Shown piece after piece: positions 1 to 6,753 of a DNA stretch of 14,782 nt. The DNA lies in contig JAYRWN010000409.1 of the NCBI GenBank assembly GCA_041917975.1, positions 1 through 14,782 on the forward strand, in the 5' to 3' direction. The number at the start of each line of letters is the position of its first letter. The stretch's first letter is position 1. The notes under the pieces were generated by a model. It was not told the origin of the DNA, ran no database searches, and worked only from the letters and a program-made list of their open reading frames with translations. Source of the stretch: JAYRWN01 sp041917975 (GTDB lineage: Bacteria > Bacteroidota > Bacteroidia > Chitinophagales > Saprospiraceae). Both the position numbers and the translations under genes were made by a program.

Positions 1-743
1 AAAACCTTAAAAGTGAAAAATTTATTAGCATATTAAAATCGTATAAACCTGACATCCAAGTGGTTGTAGCTTTTAGGATGTTGCCTGAGGTCGTTTGGAG
101 TTTACCACATTTGGGGACGATTAACCTCCACGCTTCCCTCTTACCTAAATATCGGGGGGCGGCCCCTATTCATTGGGCTATTATTAAAGGTGAAACTGTA
201 ACTGGGCTCACCACCTTTCGTATTACGCACGATATTGATACGGGAGATATTATAAAACAGTTACAGGTTCCGATTTTAGACGATGATGATACGGGCACGC
301 TTCATGATCGCATGATGAATATTGGTGCACAATTGGTGCTTGATTCATTAGATATCATTTCACAAGGCCAGGTTGAATATCAGAAACAGAACGATCAGGA
401 AGCTACCCCGGCGCCAAAACTGTTTTTTGAGAGTGGACGAATTAACTTCAACCAGGATGTTCGGAATGTTTATAACCACATTCGAGGTTTGTCCCCCTAT
501 CCTACTGCCTGGTGTAAATTAGACAATAAAATTTTAAAGATCTATAAATGTCATCTCCACCCTTATTCTGGAAAGATAAACCGACCAGGACTGATAAACA
601 CAGATGGTAAGAATTATCTATATGTTGATTGTCAAAATGGAAAACTTGAAATTATGGAGGTTCAAGTGGAAGGTAAGAAAAAAATGGATATTAAAAGCTT
701 CTTAAATGGTTGGAAACTAAAATCAGAAACCTTTCTGGAATAA
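1..743 (+). CDS. fmt: Methionyl-tRNA formyltransferase, 3' part (5' end outside window)
   Basis: Transfers a formyl group from 10-formyl-tetrahydrofolate to Met-tRNAfMet in the cytoplasm, making the initiator tRNA. The frame is open from base 3 to the window edge, so the true start lies upstream. About 247 residues are present against a usual 310 or so, so roughly the first 60-70 are missing. The catalytic core is visible: an INLHASLLPKYRGAAP stretch (about bases 120-165) holds the Asn and His of the formyltransferase active site and the SLLPxYRG loop, and HDIDTGDI downstream holds the catalytic Asp. The C-terminal part has the GLSPYPTAW motif and a beta-rich tRNA-binding domain. A GTG at base 60 is an internal Val codon, not a start, because the family sequence continues upstream of it. 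The last 21 bases overlap a possible small ORF on the other strand. No hairpin terminator is visible after the stop. Family assignment is very secure. Confidence 0.95.
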   Translation, partial: NLKSEKFISILKSYKPDIQVVVAFRMLPEVVWSLPHLGTINLHASLLPKYRGAAPIHWAIIKGETVTGLTTFRITHDIDTGDIIKQLQVPILDDDDTGTLHDRMMNIGAQLVLDSLDIISQGQVEYQKQNDQEATPAPKLFFESGRINFNQDVRNVYNHIRGLSPYPTAWCKLDNKILKIYKCHLHPYSGKINRPGLINTDGKNYLYVDCQNGKLEIMEVQVEGKKKMDIKSFLNGWKLKSETFLE

Positions 744-932
744 CGCTTTGACCGCTGAAAGTACATTGATCATAATTTCTTCCCTGATATTCTGGAATTG
801 ATTGTTAATTACTGTAGCATTTAGAATCTCGTTATCCTGGACTTGACCAAAGTACGTGGAAATCAAGTATATAGCAGATATGGAACTCAATATTAATAGT
901 CCAATTATATATTGTTTATACTGTTTCATCAT
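723..932 (-). CDS. Possible small single-pass membrane protein (69 aa), unknown function
   Basis: I do not recognise this protein. It begins with a short basic stretch (MMKQYKQY) followed by a hydrophobic segment at about residues 8-28, which fits a type II membrane anchor or uncleaved signal. A polar, Asn/Gln-rich tail follows and ends in a short amphipathic stretch (VLSAVKALFQKGF). It lies 51 nt downstream of the double-ATPase ABC gene on the same strand and could be its distal co-transcribed partner. Upstream of the ATG is AAGAGAAAA, only weakly like a ribosome binding site. Its 3' end overlaps the 3' end of fmt by 21 bp, tail to tail. The membrane segment and the otherwise empty gap favour a real gene. 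The short length and lack of any known family argue for caution. Confidence 0.42.
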   Translation of the reverse strand: MMKQYKQYIIGLLILSSISAIYLISTYFGQVQDNEILNATVINNQFQNIREEIMINVLSAVKALFQKGF

Positions 933-983
933 TATTTTCTCTTACTAAAGACGTTTAAATACCACAAAAAGTTGCACAGTGAC

Positions 984-2477
984 TCATTTTTTTACCGTTT
1001 TTGATAACAAAGCATGGGTGTAACTTTCTGAAGAATGGGCCAAAAGCTCTTCAGCTGAACCATAATCCAGCCTCCTTCCGTCCTTAATAACCAAAATTTT
1101 ATCTGAGAGAAACGCAACCCAGGCGATATCATGCGTTATAAAAATAATCGCCATATCCTTTTCCCTACTCAGGTCTATAAGCATTTGTATAATTCTTCGT
1201 TGCGTATTTTCATCCAAACTGGCAATACTCTCGTCACAAATTAATAATTGCGGGTCATTTAACAGTGCACGGACGAATAAAACGCGTTGACGTTGCCCTC
1301 CTGATAGTTGTAGTGGGTAACGATTCAAATATTCCTCAGATAAACCTACCATTTCCAATAAAGTAGTAATTCTCTCCTTTTTTGTTGCTCCAGATTGTAC
1401 TTCCATCAAAAGTTCTCCAACTGTAAGGTGTGGAGTTAGTGCGGCTAAAGAGTCTTGAAATACTGTTTGAACCAACTGAGCTCTTTTTTTTCTGCATATT
1501 TTTTCTAGAGGAAGACCTTTTATGGTGATTCGACCATCAAACTTGACTAGCCCAGCAATGGCTCGGCCTATTGACGATTTCCCACTACCTGTTTCACCCA
1601 CTAGTCCCAAAATTTCTCCTGGATACAGAGAAAATGAAATATCCTCTACAGCTTGGACCGCATGCAGTTTATTACCCAAAGAATCTAAGGAATGATAGTT
1701 TACACCTAAGCCTTCCACCTTTAGTAATTCGAATTGAGGGGTCTTATATGTTCTGCCATACATCTTCACCGTCCGGTAGTGGTAATTATTAGGGAGGGCT
1801 AAAGCTACTTGGGTATCTGCAAATTCGTCCATCAGCCTTTTATCGTGAGTAATGAAAACTACTGCCATTTTTTGTTCGTCCACTAAAGTGCGCAGGTACT
1901 GCATAATTTCACGTTCTGTAATGACATCTAAGGCTGTGGTAATTTCATCGGCTATTAAAATGGGAGTTTGTTTAACTAATGTTATGGCCAAATGTACCCT
2001 TTGTAATTGCCCGCCAGACAATTGATGAGGATATTTTAGCCAAATCAAGTGAGGGTCATTAAAACCAAGTTTTCGAAGCACACCCCAGGAATGTTCCAGG
2101 CTTTTATTGTCTGCCAACTCCTGTATCTGTTGCCCAATGGTTAACACGGGGTTAAGGTATATAAGTGGATCCTGGAATATAATGGAAATATATTTTCTGC
2201 GAACCTCAGTCCAAGCCTGTCCATCCAGAGTAGTTAAATCTATTTCTGCGGCTGGGGCAATTTTTATCTTAAGTGAACCGGAATGGGTGAAGATTTCAGG
2301 CAACAAGCCCACCATTGATCTACAAAACAAAGACTTACCTATCCCTGATGGACCGTAAATGCCAATAATCTTACCTAAGGGTAAATCAAAAACAAGGTTT
2401 GCAAATAGGTCAACACCTGTTTCCCTGTTTTTCAAACTGTATTGATTTATTAATAGCTGTGGATAAGATTCGGGCAT
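984..2477 (-). CDS. ABC transporter ATP-binding protein, fused double ATPase of the peptide/nickel (DppD-DppF) type
   Basis: A 497-residue cytoplasmic protein with two complete ABC ATPase domains in one chain, as in YejF or GsiA, expected to energise import of peptides or similar small solutes. Domain 1: Walker A GPSGIGKS (42-49), Q-loop Gln102, signature LSGGQ (153-157), Walker B with Glu178, switch His211. Domain 2: Walker A GETGSGKS (294-301), Q-loop Gln341, signature LSGGQ (391-395), Walker B with Glu416, switch His449. All catalytic residues are intact in both halves. The C-terminus has SYTHALL, which resembles the HPYTxALL motif of oligopeptide ATPases. Domain 1 is short after its H-loop and lacks an obvious substrate-type C-terminal extension. 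No permease or binding-protein gene is nearby, so the cognate membrane parts must be encoded elsewhere. The ATG at 2477 follows a weak promoter candidate. The family is certain; the substrate is unknown. Confidence 0.92.
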   Translation of the reverse strand: MPESYPQLLINQYSLKNRETGVDLFANLVFDLPLGKIIGIYGPSGIGKSLFCRSMVGLLPEIFTHSGSLKIKIAPAAEIDLTTLDGQAWTEVRRKYISIIFQDPLIYLNPVLTIGQQIQELADNKSLEHSWGVLRKLGFNDPHLIWLKYPHQLSGGQLQRVHLAITLVKQTPILIADEITTALDVITEREIMQYLRTLVDEQKMAVVFITHDKRLMDEFADTQVALALPNNYHYRTVKMYGRTYKTPQFELLKVEGLGVNYHSLDSLGNKLHAVQAVEDISFSLYPGEILGLVGETGSGKSSIGRAIAGLVKFDGRITIKGLPLEKICRKKRAQLVQTVFQDSLAALTPHLTVGELLMEVQSGATKKERITTLLEMVGLSEEYLNRYPLQLSGGQRQRVLFVRALLNDPQLLICDESIASLDENTQRRIIQMLIDLSREKDMAIIFITHDIAWVAFLSDKILVIKDGRRLDYGSAEELLAHSSESYTHALLSKTVKK

Positions 2478-2499
2478 TTTATTAACCTTAATCGTTATT

Positions 2500-2532
2500 C
2501 AAAGCAATCTAATCTAAATAAATTAAATCCAA
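2500..2532 (-). promoter_or_regulatory. Weak Bacteroidota-type promoter candidate for the double-ATPase gene
   Basis: On the minus strand, TTGCTTTG (2507 to 2500) matches the TAnnTTTG -7 consensus in all but one fixed position. A TTG (2532 to 2530) lies 22 nt upstream of it, near the long end of the spacing allowed for the -33 element. The implied transcript start is about 15 nt before the ATG at 2477, similar to the other promoters in this window. The match is imperfect, so this is only a candidate. Confidence 0.3.
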
Positions 2533-2574
2533 GAGGCGCAGATCTGTATTTTAACCTTCATTTAATTGCACTTT

Positions 2575-3462
2575 ATGCAAGTTCTAAAGATTGAAGCCAT
2601 TTCTAAACGATATGGAAAGATACAAGCCTTAAAAGAAGTTTCACTAACTGTACACCGAGGTGAAATCTGGGGCATTTTAGGTCCAAATGGCAGCGGTAAG
2701 ACAACCCTGTTAGGTGTAATATTAGATATAATCCATGCTGATGCAGGGAACTTCCGGTGGTTTGAAGATCTATACCATGGCAATCATAGACTTCACCTGG
2801 GAGCTCTTTTAGAAACACCTAACTTCTATCCTGACTTAAATGCTCTCGAAAACTTACGCATTATTCAACATATCAAAAAATATCATGATGATGACCTTCA
2901 AAAATTACTACAGCTTGTTAAACTGGACCACCGTAAATATTCTAAATTTACTACCTATTCACTAGGAATGAAACAAAGACTGGCGATAGCCGGCACTTTA
3001 ATAGGAAATCCTGAAGTAATTATTTTTGATGAACCTACTAACGGGTTGGATCCGGAAGGAATTGCTGACGTTCGGCAAACTTTGAGAGAAGTGGCTACGT
3101 CCGGAAAAACAATAATTCTGGCCAGCCACATATTAGACGAGGTGGAGAAAATTTGCTCTCATGCAGCCATTTTACAAAATGGAGCATTAATCAAAGCAGG
3201 GCCGGTGTCCAGCATTCTAAGTGACAAAAATTTGTACCAATTACAAAGTTCGGATAATTCAGCTTTATTTAAATTATTTGAACAATTTCCAGGCATATCT
3301 AATATCCGGTTTAATCATGAGTATTTGGAACTTGAAACCAACTCCGATCTATCTGGAACAGAATTAAATAAAATTGCATTTAACCATGGTATAATTTTAG
3401 GTCATTTGGTCAACAGGAAAACATCATTGGAGGAGGAATTTCTGAAATTAATTCAAGGATAA
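2575..3462 (+). CDS. ABC-2 type exporter ATP-binding protein (BcrA/NatA-like)
   Basis: A 295-residue ABC ATPase that powers the membrane permease encoded immediately downstream. Walker A is GPNGSGKT (36-43), Walker B VIIFDE ends in catalytic Glu153, and the switch His is His185 in LASH. The usual LSGGQ signature is replaced by SLGMKQR (129-135), and the Q-loop position holds Glu80 in ALLETPNFYP. Both variants are typical of the BcrA/lantibiotic-immunity and NatA branch, so this is a family trait rather than damage. About 100 residues after the H-loop form the C-terminal regulatory part common in this group. The frame also opens with a TTG at 2566, but the ATG at 2575 gives the usual N-terminus and I prefer it. 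The permease start is 2 nt after this stop. The exported substrate cannot be told; drug, peptide, lipid and sodium exporters all occur in the branch. Confidence 0.9.
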   Translation: MQVLKIEAISKRYGKIQALKEVSLTVHRGEIWGILGPNGSGKTTLLGVILDIIHADAGNFRWFEDLYHGNHRLHLGALLETPNFYPDLNALENLRIIQHIKKYHDDDLQKLLQLVKLDHRKYSKFTTYSLGMKQRLAIAGTLIGNPEVIIFDEPTNGLDPEGIADVRQTLREVATSGKTIILASHILDEVEKICSHAAILQNGALIKAGPVSSILSDKNLYQLQSSDNSALFKLFEQFPGISNIRFNHEYLELETNSDLSGTELNKIAFNHGIILGHLVNRKTSLEEEFLKLIQG

Positions 3463-3464
3463 GA

Positions 3465-4277
3465 ATGAAAGATTTATTCTTTTTATTTAAATTAGAATGG
3501 CTTAAATACAAAAATAACCGGGTATTCCAATTTGTAGTATTAGCCTTCGTGATTTGTCAGGCTACATTAATTCTTGTCGGGCAGGTTTTTAAGTCGTTAC
3601 CTCCTCCTTTACCCTCAAATAAAGTTTTTTACCAATTTCCAACTGTTTGGGAATACCAAGCGTATATTGGTAACTGGCTGGCTTTCATTTTTATTGGCTT
3701 TCTTGCCATTTACTTTATTACCAACGAATTCAACCAGCGCACCTTGCGCCAAAACATTATTTACGGTATCCATAGGCATCAATTTTTCTTAGCTAAATTT
3801 ATTTTTGCTTTGATCATTAGTATCGGAGCTGCATTTACTTACATTCTCATCTGTATCGGCTATGGTATTCTAAACACGCCAGACATTACCTTACCCTTAT
3901 TAATGGAAAACACTAACCTGATACCTCGATATTTTTTAATGGTATTTGCCTATATGACCTTTGGCTATTTTATTGGGTATCTCATGCAAAAACCTGGTCT
4001 CGCAATTTTTATCTACTTGGCTTATGTCTTATTTATGGAGCCCATCCTTCGTTGGGCATTGCATTTTAAATTATGGAAGCACCGAAGTTCTCTCTATTAT
4101 CCAATGAATGCAATTGAAGACTTAACGCCAAATCCTTTACAAAAATTAACAGTGAATATCCCAGATTTGCCTTTTTCGCTTTTTTTATCCCCTGTAGAAG
4201 CTATAATTATTACCTTGTTTTATCTGTTAATATTCACAGGTATTAGTTACCGTCTCATCATCATGAAGGATCTGTAA
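3465..4277 (+). CDS. ABC-2 family transporter permease
   Basis: A 270-residue inner-membrane protein that should form the pore for the ATPase encoded just upstream. Six hydrophobic segments can be seen at about residues 20-41, 70-86, 107-137, 155-173, 178-197 and 244-266. Between segments 2 and 3, NEFNQRTLRQ followed by GIHRHQFFLAKF matches the conserved cytoplasmic coupling region of ABC-2 permeases (acidic residue, then T, then R..F..K). A proline-rich loop (SLPPPLPS, 44-51) lies outside segment 1. AAGGA, 5 nt before the ATG and inside the last codons of the ATPase gene, is a plausible Shine-Dalgarno sequence, unusual for this window and consistent with translational coupling. The stop directly abuts the stop of the M1 peptidase gene on the other strand. 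Confidence 0.85.
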   Translation: MKDLFFLFKLEWLKYKNNRVFQFVVLAFVICQATLILVGQVFKSLPPPLPSNKVFYQFPTVWEYQAYIGNWLAFIFIGFLAIYFITNEFNQRTLRQNIIYGIHRHQFFLAKFIFALIISIGAAFTYILICIGYGILNTPDITLPLLMENTNLIPRYFLMVFAYMTFGYFIGYLMQKPGLAIFIYLAYVLFMEPILRWALHFKLWKHRSSLYYPMNAIEDLTPNPLQKLTVNIPDLPFSLFLSPVEAIIITLFYLLIFTGISYRLIIMKDL

Positions 4278-6137
4278 TTAGTTGTTGCCCTGCCAATGAT
4301 TATTGGTTCTATCCACATCAGCCATGCGCTTACTTGCATCTATTTCAATGCGATTAAGCTCTGCGACTGCGTAAGGGACTGAGAATGTGTAAAATGGTTT
4401 GACCCAATGCCAATCTGGCAGATAGGTCAGTTGATTATTTGCCAGGTCATCACCTTTCACCCCGCGCATCAACTCCAAAGGGATGTTAAAATTTGCGGTC
4501 TGTCCATTTTTTAGAACAATTTGTACATCCACAGGCATTGGCATATGCCCAAGCCGGGCTAATCTGATTTTACACTTTCCTTCTTCAACATAAACACTGT
4601 CAACGGCATAATCAATCGTATGCACAGAATTGACCCAATACTCCTTATACCAATCTAATTCAAGGCCGCTCTCTTTTTCAAATATGCGCATGAAATCATT
4701 CACCTGAGGATGCTTATATTTCCACGTATGAAAATAGTTAAGCAAAGCCTGATCAAATGCCTTCTTTCCAACAATATATTCCAGTTGATGTAAAAAAACT
4801 TCGCCTTTTGTATAAGCGGCTAATCCATAAGCATAATTGGTCATGAAGTGATCAGCGTGTGTAGAAAGTGGTTCTTCCAAGCCACTTTTAGTCAAATTTA
4901 AGTACCCGGTATATGTCGCGGCAAAAGGATTAATGGTAACATCTCCTGATAGCAATTTAATTCTTGTCAGGTGATCCATTACCCTGGTTGAAGCGTATGA
5001 CGTGAAACCTTCGTCCATCCAGGCAAATAAACTTTCGTTTGTTCCCAAAACCATCTGATACCAGCTGTGCATCAATTCATGGATCGCGACACCTACCAGG
5101 GATTTTAGTGGTCTATTCCCCGTGATGAGTGTCGCCATAGGATACTCCATCCCGCCATCTCCCGCCATGATAAAGGAATATTGGTTATAGGGATAAGTCC
5201 CAAAGTTGGGATTGATATAATCAAAGGCAGCATCGATAATCGGTGGCAATTGGGACCAACTCTCGGCATTGCGTTCATTCTCCACATAAAAAAAATGCAA
5301 TTCTACACCATCTTTACGCTTTAATCTTGTGTGTTTATACTCAGTATCGGCTGCCCAGACAAAATCATGCACCCCTGGTGCAATGAAATGCCAGGTATTT
5401 TTTCGCCCTTGTTTCCCTTTATTGTTTGTATCATCAGTATACCCATGCCCAATACTCTCTCCGTTTTGAAGGTATCCGCTGCCGGCGATGGTGTAATCTT
5501 TATCAATGGTAATAAATACTTCAAAATTTCCCCATACACCATAAAATTCACGGGCTACGTACGGATTAGCATGCCACCCCTGGGCATCATATTCACACAG
5601 CTTGGGGTACCATTGGGCCATACTATAATCTATACCCTCTGCATTGTTGCGGCCGGACCTGCGAATTTGAATAGGCACCTGAGCTTCATGGTCCATTAAT
5701 AACACACTGGAGCTGCCAGGTTCAATAGGGTGGTGTAAATTCACTTCAAGTATAGTCTCCTCCATCGTCCATGTTACTGGGTGGCCATCCTGAGAAAGTG
5801 TTTTTACCCTTTGATATCCCATTTCATTTTCCTTCAAATTGGCTATTCTGCCCATTACTCTTTTGTCAGGATCAGGAAGTGATTGACTGCGCAAGTCCAT
5901 TGAACTTCCAGGTTGAAAAGCATTAAAGTATAAGTGATAGAAAACCTTATAAAGCGTATCAGGCGAATTGTTTTGGTATACCAAGCGCTGTTTGCCTAGG
6001 TATGTATGCGTTTTGTGATCAAAATCAATCCACATTTGATAATCCACCCTCTGCTGCCATCGATCGGGTTGGGCTCCCAAATTCACGATGAAGAGAAAGA
6101 ATACTGGATTAAAACTGAAACTTTTATACTTTTGCAT
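4278..6137 (-). CDS. Secreted M1-family zinc metallopeptidase (aminopeptidase-like)
   Basis: A 619-residue peptidase with a hydrophobic N-terminus (about residues 8-22, ending near GAQ) that looks like a signal sequence, so it probably acts in the periplasm or outside the cell. The zinc site is complete: HELMH (353-357) with the second-shell Glu376 in WMDEGF, exactly 18 residues on, the HExxH-X18-E pattern of M1 enzymes. GGMEYP (328-333) stands where aminopeptidase N has GAMEN, supporting exopeptidase activity. Tyr442 in YTKGEVFLHQLE fits the transition-state-stabilising Tyr. The N-terminal 200 or so residues are the usual beta-sandwich domain. The C-terminal helical domain of long aminopeptidases is much reduced, as in many Bacteroidota M1 proteins. 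No T9SS sorting domain is seen. It is divergent from the DUF6580-like gene. Natural substrates are unknown. Confidence 0.92.
   Translation of the reverse strand: MQKYKSFSFNPVFFLFIVNLGAQPDRWQQRVDYQMWIDFDHKTHTYLGKQRLVYQNNSPDTLYKVFYHLYFNAFQPGSSMDLRSQSLPDPDKRVMGRIANLKENEMGYQRVKTLSQDGHPVTWTMEETILEVNLHHPIEPGSSSVLLMDHEAQVPIQIRRSGRNNAEGIDYSMAQWYPKLCEYDAQGWHANPYVAREFYGVWGNFEVFITIDKDYTIAGSGYLQNGESIGHGYTDDTNNKGKQGRKNTWHFIAPGVHDFVWAADTEYKHTRLKRKDGVELHFFYVENERNAESWSQLPPIIDAAFDYINPNFGTYPYNQYSFIMAGDGGMEYPMATLITGNRPLKSLVGVAIHELMHSWYQMVLGTNESLFAWMDEGFTSYASTRVMDHLTRIKLLSGDVTINPFAATYTGYLNLTKSGLEEPLSTHADHFMTNYAYGLAAYTKGEVFLHQLEYIVGKKAFDQALLNYFHTWKYKHPQVNDFMRIFEKESGLELDWYKEYWVNSVHTIDYAVDSVYVEEGKCKIRLARLGHMPMPVDVQIVLKNGQTANFNIPLELMRGVKGDDLANNQLTYLPDWHWVKPFYTFSVPYAVAELNRIEIDASKRMADVDRTNNHWQGNN
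6127..6134 (+). promoter_or_regulatory. -7 promoter element candidate for the DUF6580-like gene
   Basis: TACTTTTG is an exact match to the Bacteroidota -7 consensus TAnnTTTG and lies inside the first codons of the divergent peptidase gene. Transcription would start near 6141, leaving a leader of about 37 nt before the ATG at 6178. No clear TTTG is seen at the -33 spacing, so confidence is limited. Confidence 0.4.
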
Positions 6138-6160
6138 GCATTACTTGTTAAATAGTGGTA

Positions 6161-6191
6161 TAAACATATAAACAGCCATGCTAAATACAAA
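6161..6191 (-). promoter_or_regulatory. Bacteroidota-type promoter for the M1 peptidase gene
   Basis: On the minus strand TTTG (6191 to 6188) is followed after exactly 19 nt by TATGTTTA (6168 to 6161), which matches TAnnTTTG except for the last base. The implied start is near 6154, about 17 nt before the ATG at 6137. The -33 element lies within the first codons of the divergent DUF6580-like gene, so the two promoters share the same 65 bp. Confidence 0.5.
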
Positions 6192-6744
6192 AAAAGGACG
6201 TTTCCTATTACTCACTTTCCTGATTATTTTAGGAGTGATGTCCCGTTTTGTACCCCATTACCCAAATTTTACTGCAGTTGGGGCAGTGGCATTATTAAGC
6301 GGAAGATATTTTGAGCGCAAAGTGTTTGGTTATATCATACCACTAGTCATTATATGGATTAGCGACCTTTTTCTTAACCATTTCATTTATCCAGAGTACA
6401 GTTCAGGTTGGCAATCTTGGATTGGGGACACCTGGACCTATTTGGGATTTGGTTTAACGATCCTAATTGGGTCTGAACTTATAAGAAGGGTAAGTACTCT
6501 GAGTGTAATTCAGTCAGCTATTATTTCCAGTGTAGTCTTTTTCCTTATTTCCAACTTCGGAGTTTGGTCCCAAGGCTCTATGTATCCTAAAGATTCGATT
6601 GGTTTATTGGCTGCTTACATTGCCGGCATTCCATACTTCTGGTCATCTTTGCTTGCCAATTTGATTTTTAGTTTGATTTTTTTTAGCGGATACGAATGGC
6701 TTACTCAAAATCGGTTACTTCCTATACGAGTAACTTCTAAATAA
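6178..6744 (+). CDS. DUF6580-like integral membrane protein
   Basis: A 188-residue membrane protein of unknown function. It carries the hallmarks I associate with DUF6580: SRFVPHYPNFTAVGAVALL after the first segment (22-40), SGRYF (41-45), SNFGVW (125-130), and GLLAAYIAGIPYF (142-154). Hydrophobic segments lie at about residues 8-23, 32-42, 49-66, 88-100, 109-128, 141-152 and 155-173. Members are small membrane proteins often found in Bacteroidota; a resemblance to substrate-binding subunits of energy-coupling transporters has been suggested for such folds, but I cannot show it here. The gene is divergent from the secreted peptidase and convergent with the giant surface-protein gene, with 9 bp between stops, so it appears to be a single-gene unit. 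Confidence 0.8.
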   Translation: MLNTKKGRFLLLTFLIILGVMSRFVPHYPNFTAVGAVALLSGRYFERKVFGYIIPLVIIWISDLFLNHFIYPEYSSGWQSWIGDTWTYLGFGLTILIGSELIRRVSTLSVIQSAIISSVVFFLISNFGVWSQGSMYPKDSIGLLAAYIAGIPYFWSSLLANLIFSLIFFSGYEWLTQNRLLPIRVTSK

Positions 6745-6753
6745 TAGTTTAGG

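Noticed and set aside
60..743. GTG at base 60 as the start of fmt
   Set aside because: The frame continues upstream to the window edge with residues that match the Fmt family, so this is a partial gene and base 60 is an internal Val.
2107..2358. 83-codon + strand reading frame inside the double-ATPase gene
   Set aside because: It is antisense to conserved Walker A and Q-loop coding sequence of a clear ABC protein, with no start context or promoter of its own.
2566..2577. TTG at 2566 as the start of the exporter ATPase
   Set aside because: The ATG three codons later gives the normal N-terminus for this family and is a better start codon.
5331..5699. 122-codon + strand reading frame inside the M1 peptidase gene
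   Set aside because: It lies wholly antisense to a well-supported peptidase gene and its translation resembles no protein; it is a shadow frame.
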